Made by a program: the position numbers and the translations under genes
Assembly: GCA_016522385.1 (NCBI GenBank)
Contig: JAEKFU010000309.1
Coordinates: forward strand, 1 to 11,196
DNA: 11,196 bases
Direction: 5' to 3'
Origin: Pseudomonadota bacterium
Lineage (GTDB): Bacteria > Pseudomonadota > Alphaproteobacteria > Rhizobiales > Aestuariivirgaceae
Part shown: one piece after another, positions 1 through 6,581 of the stretch
How the letters are laid out: every line of letters begins with the position of its first letter
How positions within the stretch are numbered: the first letter of the stretch is position 1
Notes under the pieces: generated by a model
Seen by the model: the letters and a program-made list of their open reading frames with translations, nothing else
Databases searched by the model: none
Told to the model about the DNA's origin: nothing

Positions 1-1
1 A

Positions 2-136
2 GCGTGCACAATCGTCTACGCGTCCGGATATCTCAAGACCACCGACTTTCTGAAGGTCGGTTCGCGCATGGTGGTGGTATCCATCGTCGTCATGCTGGCG
101 ACGGCCTGGATCTACTGGCCGCTGGTCGGAACCTGA
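2..136 (+). CDS. C-terminal end of a probable DASS/SLC13-type anion:Na+ symporter (partial)
   Basis: Only the last 44 codons are in the window. The frame is open from base 2 and stops at TGA 134-136. The peptide reads GYLKTTDFLKVGSRM, then a strongly hydrophobic stretch (VVVSIVVMLATAWIYWPLVGT) ending one residue before the stop. A final transmembrane helix preceded by a 'GY.K..DFLKVG' turn resembles the C-terminus of divalent anion:sodium symporters (DASS/SLC13, including citrate, dicarboxylate and sulfate carriers). This is recognition from a very short fragment, so the family is tentative. The membrane helix itself is clear. The gene reads rightward and ends 5 nt before a palindromic repeat that could act as its 3' hairpin. 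Confidence 0.55.
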   Translation, partial: ACTIVYASGYLKTTDFLKVGSRMVVVSIVVMLATAWIYWPLVGT

Positions 137-141
137 TTGGG

Positions 142-307
142 CCAGGGCCTGTTGGGACTCAGGATGTGGCGCTGGTTTGACAGAATTGGCTCAGTTTCGC
201 GGGCATGAGGAGGAAGGACATGCTGGTATATTCGACGACGAACACCCCTGAAGATGGGCCAATCCTGTCAAACCAGCACTGCAACCCTGATACTCAACAG
301 ACCCTAG
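142..307. repeat. Palindromic repeat element, family 2 (imperfect ~50-bp inverted arms)
   Basis: The left arm (143-192) and the reverse complement of the right arm (256-306) align over about 50 nt with roughly eleven mismatches and one indel. They share a perfect 13-bp core, GCTGGTTTGACAG. The outer ends are CCAGGG on the left and, in reverse complement, CTAGGG on the right. The centre (193-255) is 63 nt. Total size is about 166 bp, nearly the same as the 165-bp element at 7752-7916, but the arm sequence differs. It begins 5 nt after the stop of the upstream transporter and its right end shares CTAG (304-307) with the next repeat. It encodes no recognisable protein. It could be a non-autonomous mobile element or simply a large transcriptional hairpin. 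Confidence 0.6.
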
Positions 308-352
308 GGCGTGTCTTTCTCATATGGAACCATTTGATGGCCCAGACTCTGC
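304..352. repeat. Degenerate half copy of the CTAG-bounded palindromic element, family 1
   Basis: Starting at CTAG, the bases match the terminal arm of the elements at 3820-4087 and 7752-7916. The match runs through GTGTCTTTCTCATATGGAAC and then CATTTGATGGCCCAGA with scattered substitutions, fading near 352. No opposite arm is found before the zapE stop at 384, so this is a solo, decayed arm. It lies about 32 nt beyond the 3' end of zapE. It is the most diverged of the three copies, which suggests it is the oldest. Confidence 0.7.
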
Positions 353-383
353 CGACAATTAGGGTAGTCGACCGGGCCCAACA

Positions 384-1496
384 TCACGCGTCAAAGTAGG
401 CATGCGACTTCATCTCGTTGAGCCGCGAAATCGTGCGATCAAACTCGAACAAATGCGGTCCGTCCGGATAGAGCTTGTCCGGCATTGCTTCCGCTGAGAC
501 GACTAGTTTACGGCGGCGGTCATAGAGGGCATCTATCAGCGTAATGAAGCGCTTGGCTTCGTTGCGCTGTTCGGCCTTAATGACCGGCACCCGCTCAATG
601 AACACCGTGCCGTAATGGGCAGCTATCGCAATGTAATCAGGCGCGCCCAGTGCATCCACGCACAGATCGGCGAATGAAAATCGTGCCGCACCGCGCGCCG
701 CCTGCGGCACCTCCAATTCACGGCCTTTTACCATTAGCAACTCAACTGCGCCTGTTTCGGTTTCAGTCAGTTCATGCCACAGGGCCTGAAAGGCTTGATC
801 GGTCTTTGCCGATAGCGGCGAAAGATAGATCTGCTTTCCCGCCAACCGGCCGAGCCGGTAATCGGTCGGGCTATCCAGCGAGATGGTCTCTACGTGGCGC
901 AACAGGATATCGATAAACGGCATGAACGCGTTTCTGTTCAGACCGTCCCGGTAGAGATCCTGGGGTCGCATATTGGAAGTCGAAACTACGATCACGCCAA
1001 GACCGAACAATGCCTCGAACAAGCGGCCGAGAATCATCGCATCGGTGATGTCATTGACCTGGAATTCGTCGAAACACAGCACATGTGTATCGCCGGCGAT
1101 CTGCTCGGCAACCAGGATAATGGGATCGGCGTCCTCCCAAATTTCTCCCGACCTCTGCATGCGTCGGAATTCATGGATCCGCGTGTGCACGTCCTGCATG
1201 AAGCTCAAGAAATGATCCCGCCGCTTCGCTGTGCTGTTGATGGTCTCAAAAAACAAATCCATCAGCATTGTTTTGCCTCGCCCGACATCGCCGAAAATAT
1301 AGACACCGCGTGGCACCGACACCTTGTTGCCCGTACCGCCAAGTATACGGTCCAACAGACGACTCTTTCTTTTGGGTGTATAGGTTTCCAGCGCTACCGC
1401 CAGCTGGTTGAGGTAACGCGCCACCTCGCGCTGGGCGGCATCATCAGTCAGCTCACCCTCTGTTATCTTTGCCTGATATGTTGTTGTCAGCGACAC
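384..1496 (-). CDS. zapE: Cell division protein ZapE, AFG1-like ATPase
   Basis: This encodes a 370-residue P-loop ATPase of the AFG1/ZapE family. In E. coli ZapE associates with the division ring and modulates FtsZ; the mitochondrial homologue AFG1/LACE1 is linked to protein quality control. Visible from the chosen start: Walker A GDVGRGKT at about residues 69-76; Walker B VLCFDEFQV with D143 and E144; sensor-like VSTSN near 171; the family-typical NRNAFMPFID; and a C-terminal FEFDRTISRLNEM. The frame is open upstream to 1880, but I chose the GTG at 1496. The family-like sequence begins there (VSLTTTYQAKITEGELTDDAAQ), a GGAAGG lies 12 nt upstream, and the length fits the family. Upstream residues look non-coding and would overlap the start of the divergent ecm. 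The stop is TGA (384-386). Product call is firm; exact start is moderately sure. Confidence 0.9.
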   Translation of the reverse strand: MSLTTTYQAKITEGELTDDAAQREVARYLNQLAVALETYTPKRKSRLLDRILGGTGNKVSVPRGVYIFGDVGRGKTMLMDLFFETINSTAKRRDHFLSFMQDVHTRIHEFRRMQRSGEIWEDADPIILVAEQIAGDTHVLCFDEFQVNDITDAMILGRLFEALFGLGVIVVSTSNMRPQDLYRDGLNRNAFMPFIDILLRHVETISLDSPTDYRLGRLAGKQIYLSPLSAKTDQAFQALWHELTETETGAVELLMVKGRELEVPQAARGAARFSFADLCVDALGAPDYIAIAAHYGTVFIERVPVIKAEQRNEAKRFITLIDALYDRRRKLVVSAEAMPDKLYPDGPHLFEFDRTISRLNEMKSHAYFDA

Positions 1497-1588
1497 CCCG
1501 AAAACCAACCTTCCAAAATGTTCCGATCGGCTGCTGTCACTAAACAGATCGGACCTTTGAAGCAAGCATCCATCGTGGTCTCGGCGAA

Positions 1589-1603
1589 TTGCAGAATCTG
1601 CAA
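1589..1603. promoter_or_regulatory. Perfect 15-bp palindrome TTGCAGA-A-TCTGCAA (candidate operator 1)
   Basis: TTGCAGAATCTGCAA is a perfect inverted repeat with 7-nt arms around A1596, in the zapE-ecm divergent region. It shares the TTGCA/TGCAA half-sites with the palindrome centred 45 bp downstream. TTTGCAAA-like sites are, from memory, the targets of short-chain acyl-CoA regulators of the RamB/PccR (ScfR) family, which control acetate and propionate assimilation genes. Assignment to that family is inference. Confidence 0.45.
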
Positions 1604-1622
1604 ATTGCCTTATCAGGGTCAC

Positions 1623-1652
1623 TTGCCACAATTGGTTGCACTGCAACATAAT
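1623..1652 (+). promoter_or_regulatory. Candidate ecm promoter (TTGCCA, 18 nt, CATAAT)
   Basis: A -35-like TTGCCA (1623-1628) and a -10-like CATAAT (1647-1652) are separated by 18 nt. The -10 ends 48 nt before the ecm ATG. The spacer contains the 1635-1647 palindrome. This is the best sigma-70-like pair I see upstream of ecm, but short promoter matches are weak evidence. Confidence 0.4.
1635..1647. promoter_or_regulatory. Perfect 13-bp palindrome GTTGCA-C-TGCAAC (candidate operator 2)
   Basis: This perfect inverted repeat has 6-nt arms around C1641, centred 60 nt upstream of the ecm ATG. It occupies the spacer of the candidate promoter and touches the -10 hexamer, which is a typical repressor position. 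Together with the 1589-1603 palindrome it suggests a dimeric regulator recognising TTGCA/TGCAA half-sites. An effect on zapE as well is possible, since the region is shared. Confidence 0.5.
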
Positions 1653-1700
1653 GCATGCTTCCATGCACCGAACTTTGACGGGCTCAAGGGGCGCCCCGCG

Positions 1701-3701
1701 ATGGCAGACGAAAAACCAAGAAAAGCACGCCGCGACCGACCGTGGATCTTCAGAACCTATGCCGGCCACTCGACGGCGGCCGATAGCAACAAGCTCTATC
1801 GCACCAATCTGGCAAAGGGTCAGACCGGCCTGTCGGTCGCATTTGATTTGCCGACCCAGACTGGTTTTGACAGTGATCACGAGCTGGCCCGCGGCGAGGT
1901 CGGCAAGGTGGGCGTGCCGATTTCACATATCGGCGATTTGCGCACCCTGTTCGAGAACATTCCCCTCGATCAGATGAATACGTCGATGACGATCAACGCC
2001 ACTGCCGCCTGGCTGCTGGCGCTTTACACCGCACTGGCCGAAGAACAGGGCGTCGCCCGGGCTTGCCTGACCGGCACTACGCAGAACGACATCGTCAAGG
2101 AGTATCTTTCCCGCGGCACCTATGTGTTTCCACCCGGCCCGTCGATGCGGCTGATCAAGGACACCATCACCTGGTCCTACCGCGAGCTGCCGAAATGGAA
2201 CCCGATGAATGTATGCTCCTATCACCTGCAGGAAGCCGGCGCGACACCGGTGCAGGAAATCGCCTATGCTCTTGCCACGGCAACGGCAGTGCTCGACGCA
2301 GTCAGATCATCGCGCGAGGTCCCGCCGGACGAGTTTCCCTTCGTAGTTGGCCGCATCAGTTTTTTCGTCAACGCCGGAATCAAGTTCATTACCGAAATCT
2401 GCAAAATGCGCGCCTTCAGCGAATTGTGGGACGAGATATGCCTGGAGCGTTATGGCGTCGAGGATGAAAAGCTGCGTCGTTTTCGTTACGGGGTCCAGGT
2501 CAACTCGCTAGGGCTGACCGAGCAGCAGCCGGAAAACAACGTGCATCGCATACTGTTGGAGATGCTCGCGGTCACATTGTCTAAGAACGCCAGGGCCCGT
2601 GCGGTGCAGCTGCCCGCCTGGAACGAAGCACTCGGCCTGCCGCGGCCTTGGGACCAGCAGTGGTCGCTCAGGATGCAGCAGATCCTCGCTCACGAAACGG
2701 ACCTCCTCGCTTATGGCGACATTTTCGATGGATCGCAGGAAATCGCAGACAAGGTCGAACACCTCAAGTCCGAAGCGCGCCGCGAGTTGGCACACATCGA
2801 AACGCTTGGCGGCGCAATTGCCGCCGTGGACACTGGGTACATGAAAAAGCAATTGGTCGCCTCCAACACCACTCGCATCGCAGCGATCGAAAACGGTGAT
2901 GAGACAATCATCGGTCTCAACGCCTATACCGAGACTGAACCCTCGCCATTGTCGAAAGGCGAAACCAACTCCTTTGTCACGGTTGCTGACAGTATCGAGT
3001 ATGACCAGATCGAACGACTGAAACAGTGGCGCAAGGACCGAAATAACGCCGCCGCCGAGACCGCACTAAGCGAGCTGTCTGCGGCGGCACGGGAAGACCG
3101 CAACATCATGGAAGCCTCGGTGGTCTGTGCCAAGACGGGTGTGACGACGGGAGAATGGGGCGCCGCGCTGCGTGAGGTGTTCGGCGAATACCGAGCGCCG
3201 ACCGGCGTCGACGTTGTGATCCATGTGCGCACGGAAAGTGTCAGCGATGTCAAACAGGCCGTTGCGGCCCTGTCAGCCAAACTGGGTACGCCGGTGCGAT
3301 TTCTTGTCGGCAAGCCGGGCCTAGACGGCCACTCCAACGGTGCCGAGCAGATCGCAGTTCGCGCCGCGGGCTGTGGCATGGACGTGCGCTATGACGGCAT
3401 TCGCTTGACACCGGCCGAGATCGTTGCCGCGGCCATCGAAGACGAGGTCCATGCCATCGGTCTGTCGATCCTGTCCGGATCGCATGTCCCGCTTGTGCGT
3501 GATGTGATGAACCGGCTACGCAGCGCCAATCTCGGCCATCTGCCGGTCATCGTCGGTGGCATCATTCCCGAGGAAGACCGCCACGTACTCAAGCAACTCG
3601 GCGTTGCCGCCGTGTACACGCCAAGCGACTATCGCATCAACGGCATGATGAGTGACATTGTCAAACTCATCGATAACCGCAACAGCAACGCAGCTGCGTA
3701 G
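1701..3701 (+). CDS. ecm: Ethylmalonyl-CoA mutase (coenzyme B12-dependent; MeaA)
   Basis: This 666-residue adenosylcobalamin enzyme interconverts (2R)-ethylmalonyl-CoA and (2S)-methylsuccinyl-CoA in the ethylmalonyl-CoA pathway. That pathway assimilates acetyl-CoA in organisms without isocitrate lyase. The substrate-binding barrel starts with RDRPWIFRTYAGHSTA and GLSVAFDLPTQTG and continues through QMNTSMTINATAAWLL, GTTQNDIVKEYLSRG, NPMNVCSYHLQEAGATP and GRISFFVNAG. The B12 domain carries D542-G-H544-S-N-G547 (the DxHxxG motif, H544 being the lower cobalt ligand) and SILSGSH near 589-595. Overall wording matches MeaA/Ecm, where both domains are in one chain, more closely than methylmalonyl-CoA mutase large subunits; the separation rests on memory. 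The ATG at 1701 is chosen because AAGGGG lies 9 nt upstream and MADEKPRKARRDRPW leads directly into the conserved part. Stop TAG 3699-3701. No other pathway gene is adjacent. TTGCA palindromes sit upstream. Confidence 0.93.
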   Translation: MADEKPRKARRDRPWIFRTYAGHSTAADSNKLYRTNLAKGQTGLSVAFDLPTQTGFDSDHELARGEVGKVGVPISHIGDLRTLFENIPLDQMNTSMTINATAAWLLALYTALAEEQGVARACLTGTTQNDIVKEYLSRGTYVFPPGPSMRLIKDTITWSYRELPKWNPMNVCSYHLQEAGATPVQEIAYALATATAVLDAVRSSREVPPDEFPFVVGRISFFVNAGIKFITEICKMRAFSELWDEICLERYGVEDEKLRRFRYGVQVNSLGLTEQQPENNVHRILLEMLAVTLSKNARARAVQLPAWNEALGLPRPWDQQWSLRMQQILAHETDLLAYGDIFDGSQEIADKVEHLKSEARRELAHIETLGGAIAAVDTGYMKKQLVASNTTRIAAIENGDETIIGLNAYTETEPSPLSKGETNSFVTVADSIEYDQIERLKQWRKDRNNAAAETALSELSAAAREDRNIMEASVVCAKTGVTTGEWGAALREVFGEYRAPTGVDVVIHVRTESVSDVKQAVAALSAKLGTPVRFLVGKPGLDGHSNGAEQIAVRAAGCGMDVRYDGIRLTPAEIVAAAIEDEVHAIGLSILSGSHVPLVRDVMNRLRSANLGHLPVIVGGIIPEEDRHVLKQLGVAAVYTPSDYRINGMMSDIVKLIDNRNSNAAA

Positions 3702-4141
3702 AATGTTTTGCACCAGATCGGCGCCAGCTTAACAGGACATGCCTTAGAAAGAGTGTCGCCAGCCGGCAAGCAAATCGGCACCGCATTCGGTCTTGCACGA
3801 ACCAAAAGATCGGCAAACCCTAGAGCGTCTCTTTCTCATGTGGAATCATTTGACCGCGTTTCTGCATCTGCTGGCTAGGCATGCTTCGCGCCGTGGTCTG
3901 GTTGACCGCAAGCGGAGCACAACGACGTCCAGCGGGCGCACAAACACGGCCTTCGGTGGCCCAAATCCGGCCATCGGACGTCGTTACGGAACTTGCCCAA
4001 TGACTCACATCGCGCTGCGTTCCGAAACTAGCCGAGTGACCGGATTTGGACCATCAAATGGTTCCACATGAGAAAGAAACGCTCTAGCCGGCACAATCGC
4101 CGGACAGGGTTTACCAGCATCCCTCACACTTGACGGCTCGA
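3702..4141. other. Intergenic region between convergent ecm and the outer-membrane protein gene
   Basis: This 440-nt gap has no convincing gene. Most of it (3820-4087) is an inverted-repeat element. The 118 nt on its left (3702-3819) show no recognisable coding or regulatory signal. The 54 nt on its right contain a weak stem, CCGGC (4088-4092) with GCCGG (4099-4103), without a good T-run on either strand. I see no separate rho-independent terminator, so the repeat itself may end both converging transcripts. Confidence 0.6.
3820..4087. repeat. CTAG-bounded palindromic element, family 1, long form with a 103-bp extra segment
   Basis: Both ends are CTAGAGCGT(T/C)TCTTTCTCATGTGGAA-like in opposite orientation, giving roughly 33-bp terminal inverted repeats, with CTAG at each outer edge. 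From 3956 to 4087 the sequence matches the reverse complement of the 7752-7916 element with only about seven or eight differences in 132 nt. The left arm (3820-3852) also matches. Between them, 3853-3955 is 103 bp absent from the other copy, and 268 minus 103 equals the 165-bp length of that copy. There is no transposase, and short open frames crossing it look accidental. It lies between convergent genes, where a large hairpin could terminate both transcripts. Confidence 0.8.
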
Positions 4142-4852
4142 CTACCAGGCGTCGAAATTGAATCGCACGCCGACTTTGAATTCGTGGGCCATCAGATCAT
4201 CAACGATCATCGTTACCAGGCCGTCCGACCGTGCCTTGCCGAGATCGGTCAGGCGATAACCGAAATCGACTTTGGTCTGCTGTGAAACGTCGTAGGAAAG
4301 CCCGGCCTGCAGGTTCCAGGCGAAGTCGACTTCATCGCCGGATGATGAATCAGGCGGTGCGACGAGATCGGTAATGCGATGATAGGCAAGGCCGATACCG
4401 CCGCCGATATAGGGCGTCCAGCCGGCATAGTTGGTGATGTCATAATAGACATTCGCAAAACCGGTAAAGGATTGAAGATCGGCACTCAGAGTACCGAACG
4501 GATCGGAAAGCGACTGCTCAAGTCTTGCCCCACCGACAATTTCGACACGGAAAGTATCGAGCAGCTGGCAGCCGAAACCGGCTTCAAACAACACAGAGTC
4601 TTCTATCGTTTCGCCCACGGCATTCAAAGAACCCCCGCCAAAGCCGCCGCCGGGGCCAATGGCGGTTAAGCTTATGTCAGGGCGTTCGTGGAACACGCCA
4701 CCGACATCGAAACGCCCATACAGGCAGGACGAGGTTTGATCAACCACTTGAACCGGGGCTGGCGGCGGCAAAGAATCAGCGGCCAATGCCGGCACAGCAG
4801 CTACAAGCGCAATCAGGCCTATGGTGGAATTCAAGCAAGTACGAAACATCAT
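4142..4852 (-). CDS. Outer-membrane beta-barrel protein, family not assigned
   Basis: This 236-residue exported protein begins with MMFRTCLNSTIGLIALVAAVPALAAD, a textbook signal peptide with likely cleavage around residues 24-25, followed by a proline-rich linker (SLPPPAPVQ). The mature part has alternating hydrophobic/polar strands (VLFEAGFGCQLL, FTGFANVYYDI, TPYIGGGIGLAYHRI, FAWNLQAGLSYDV, KVDFGYRLTD, HEFKVGVRFNFDAW). It ends in an aromatic residue, as expected for a BamA-recognised barrel of about eight strands. Two cysteines (C43, C95) could form a disulfide. It resembles opacity-type (Omp25/OmpW-like) small porins of Hyphomicrobiales, but I cannot name the subfamily. Start: ATG 4852 has GGAG 7 nt upstream; an adjacent GTG (4855) and ATG (4849) are alternatives. 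The 48 residues open upstream do not look coding. Confidence 0.8.
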   Translation of the reverse strand: MMFRTCLNSTIGLIALVAAVPALAADSLPPPAPVQVVDQTSSCLYGRFDVGGVFHERPDISLTAIGPGGGFGGGSLNAVGETIEDSVLFEAGFGCQLLDTFRVEIVGGARLEQSLSDPFGTLSADLQSFTGFANVYYDITNYAGWTPYIGGGIGLAYHRITDLVAPPDSSSGDEVDFAWNLQAGLSYDVSQQTKVDFGYRLTDLGKARSDGLVTMIVDDLMAHEFKVGVRFNFDAW

Positions 4853-5011
4853 CACGCGACTCCAAAATCGGGCAGCAGCCTGCTTGTGGCTTTGTCCCAG
4901 CAACCAACTTTGATCTGGCCATCCGGTTGGAGCGCGATCCTCCGAGGTTTCCCGGGGTTTGCGCGTCGCCGTCCAACAACCAATCTCGAAAAGCATTATT
5001 AACCAAACCGC

Positions 5012-5026
5012 TTAAGAAGCTCTTAA
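5012..5026. promoter_or_regulatory. Candidate CtrA box TTAA-N7-TTAA
   Basis: TTAA-GAAGCTC-TTAA has the exact spacing of the full CtrA recognition site described for Caulobacter and other alphaproteobacteria. It is embedded in a perfect palindrome, CTTAAGA-AGC-TCTTAAG (5011-5027). It lies about 160 nt upstream of the outer-membrane protein start and downstream of the glmM terminator, so the barrel-protein gene is the natural target. Cell-cycle control of it is inference. Confidence 0.45.
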
Positions 5027-5093
5027 GGCTATTAGTCTGTTGCCAAAGCGGATGAATTTTGAGTTGTCGGGTTTCAAACATACAAAGGCTGGC

Positions 5094-5125
5094 AAAAGTC
5101 GGCCGATGCCGACATTGTCGGCATC
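5094..5125 (-). terminator. Probable glmM terminator with competing hairpins
   Basis: On the minus-strand transcript, 51 nt use up from the base before the glmM stop to 5113 is reached by GCCGAC-type repeats. The 3' stem is GTCGGC (5113-5108), tetraloop ATCG (5107-5104), GCCGAC (5103-5098), followed by TTTT (5097-5094). An overlapping, mutually exclusive stem is perfect over 9 bp: GATGCCGAC (5125-5117), AAT loop, GTCGGCATC (5113-5105). The short U-run makes this a moderate terminator. Confidence 0.5.
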
Positions 5126-5163
5126 CCGAATTTTAAAGCTCTGAAGTGGATGAGCGCGCTACG

Positions 5164-6510
5164 TCAGGCGGCTTCGCGTTTCAAGACGTCAACGATCTGG
5201 TTTACGACATCATCGATCATCTGCCTGTCGTCGCCTTCCGCCATGACGCGGACCAAAGGCTCAGTACCGGAAAGTCGAATGACCAGCCGGCCAGTGTCTT
5301 TGAGTTGCTCTTCAGCTTCATCGATCGCTGATTTGACCGCTGGCAACTCCAGTGGTTTGCCTGAAGCATAGCGGACATTTTTCATGACTTGCGGTAGTGG
5401 TGTGAACACATTGCAGACCTCGCTGACCGGCTTTCCGCTGGCCACCACCACGGCGAGCACCTGTAGGGCGGCGACGAGACCATCCCCAGTAGTCGCAAAA
5501 TCCGACAGCACGATATGCCCGGATTGTTCACCGCCGACGTTGAACCCGTGTTTGCGCATATGTTCCACAACATAGCGGTCGCCAACCTGTGTTCGGATCA
5601 GGCCGATACCCTGTTCTTGCAGATATCGTTCAAGGCCTAGGTTGGACATAACCGTCGTCACCAGGCCATCGCCCATCAGAACGCCGCGATCGCGCCAAGA
5701 GGTTGCAATCAGGGCCATAATCTGATCGCCATCGATGATCTCGCCGCATTCATCGACAATCGCCACACGATCCGCATCGCCATCCAGCGCGATGCCGATA
5801 TCGGCACGAAGCTCACGAACCTTGTCCACCAGTTTGTCCGGAGATGTCGAGCCGCATTTCTCGTTGATATTGAAACCATCTGGTTCAACGCCGATGGAGA
5901 AGACTTCTGCACCAAGTTCCCACAAGGCCGCAGGAGCAACCTTGTAGCTGGCGCCATTGGCGCAATCGATGACAATTCGCAAACCGTCGAGCCGCAGCTC
6001 TTTCGGGAATGTGCGTTTGGCGAACTCGATATAGCGCGCCTGTGCATCCTCAATCCGCTTGGCTCGTCCCAGGCGATCCGATTTGGCCAGCAGATGATCG
6101 GCGTTGCCTTGAACCAGGCTTTCGATGCGCAGTTCCTGTTCGTCCGACAGTTTGTAGCCGTCTGGCCCGAACAGTTTGATGCCATTGTCATGATAGGGGT
6201 TGTGCGAGGCGGAAATCATCACGCCGATATCGGCCCTTAGCGATCTTGTCAGCATCGCCACCCCGGGGCTCGGCAATGGTCCGAACAGGAATACATCCAT
6301 GCCGACTGAAAGAAATCCGGCCGTCAAAGCCTGCTCGATCATATAACCGGATAACCGCGTGTCCTTACCGATAACCACCCGGTGGCGGTGTGAACCGCGT
6401 GTATAAAGGCTGCCGGCCGCCATGCCAACTTTCAGCACTGTCTCTGCATTCATCGGCTGGTGATTGGCCCTACCGCGGATCCCGTCGGTACCAAAATACT
6501 TTCTGGTCAT
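5164..6510 (-). CDS. glmM: Phosphoglucosamine mutase GlmM
   Basis: This 448-residue cytosolic enzyme converts glucosamine-6-phosphate to glucosamine-1-phosphate, the step before UDP-N-acetylglucosamine for peptidoglycan and lipopolysaccharide. Family landmarks are all present. The N-terminus is MTRKYFGTDGIRG. The phosphoserine loop ISASHNPYHDNGIK has the catalytic S102. The Mg2+ loop is DGDADR at 243-248, the sugar-binding loop GGEQSGH at 326-332, and the C-terminal phosphate-binding loop RLSGTEPLVRVMAEG at 412-426. Length is normal. The ATG at 6510 is chosen because family alignment begins there. An upstream TTG (6552) would add 14 residues and is not supported. The ribosome-binding site is weak. 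It follows folP by 71 nt in the usual alphaproteobacterial order and is probably cotranscribed with it. Confidence 0.96.
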   Translation of the reverse strand: MTRKYFGTDGIRGRANHQPMNAETVLKVGMAAGSLYTRGSHRHRVVIGKDTRLSGYMIEQALTAGFLSVGMDVFLFGPLPSPGVAMLTRSLRADIGVMISASHNPYHDNGIKLFGPDGYKLSDEQELRIESLVQGNADHLLAKSDRLGRAKRIEDAQARYIEFAKRTFPKELRLDGLRIVIDCANGASYKVAPAALWELGAEVFSIGVEPDGFNINEKCGSTSPDKLVDKVRELRADIGIALDGDADRVAIVDECGEIIDGDQIMALIATSWRDRGVLMGDGLVTTVMSNLGLERYLQEQGIGLIRTQVGDRYVVEHMRKHGFNVGGEQSGHIVLSDFATTGDGLVAALQVLAVVVASGKPVSEVCNVFTPLPQVMKNVRYASGKPLELPAVKSAIDEAEEQLKDTGRLVIRLSGTEPLVRVMAEGDDRQMIDDVVNQIVDVLKREAA

Positions 6511-6581
6511 TGTCTGTCTGAAACCCTGAGAAACCCAACTTACTTGACGCAAATTACAGCATGCCGACGTATGATCATAGT

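Larger units (their letters stand above)
4853..5163. other. Leader and intergenic region between glmM and the outer-membrane protein gene
   Basis: These 311 nt contain no convincing gene. Reading on the minus strand they hold, in order, a hairpin cluster 51 nt past the glmM stop (5094-5125), a TTAA-N7-TTAA site (5012-5026), and the ribosome-binding GGAG just before the barrel-protein start. I do not see a strong -35/-10 pair. The long upstream leader suggests the barrel-protein gene has its own promoter here and is not simply read through from glmM. Confidence 0.5.

Noticed and set aside
205..399. A 64-codon open frame across the left repeats.
   Set aside because: It lies within two palindromic repeats and runs into the 3' end of zapE; its RVFLIWNHL segment is just a translation of the repeat arm.
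894..1700. An open frame of 269 codons in phase with and directly upstream of ecm, suggesting a 935-residue fusion protein.
   Set aside because: It is antisense to zapE, its peptide has no family resemblance, and the conserved Ecm N-terminus starts at the 1701 ATG with a good ribosome-binding site.
1497..1880. A 128-residue N-terminal extension of ZapE.
   Set aside because: The residues look non-coding, would overlap the ecm start and its regulatory palindromes, and the family-like sequence begins at the GTG at 1496.
3793..4071. Short open frames over the repeats at 3793-4071 and 7768-8049 that share peptide segments such as MTHIALRS and SRVTGFGPSN.
   Set aside because: The shared peptides are only translations of the shared DNA repeat; the frames run through hairpin arms and into ftsH.
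5041..5093. A possible small gene or RNA between the glmM hairpins and the CtrA-like site.
   Set aside because: No open frame with a start signal and no stable structure could be seen beyond the reported hairpins.
6511..6552. A TTG start giving GlmM 14 more residues.
   Set aside because: GlmM proteins begin at the M-x-RKYFGTDG segment; the extra residues have no family support.
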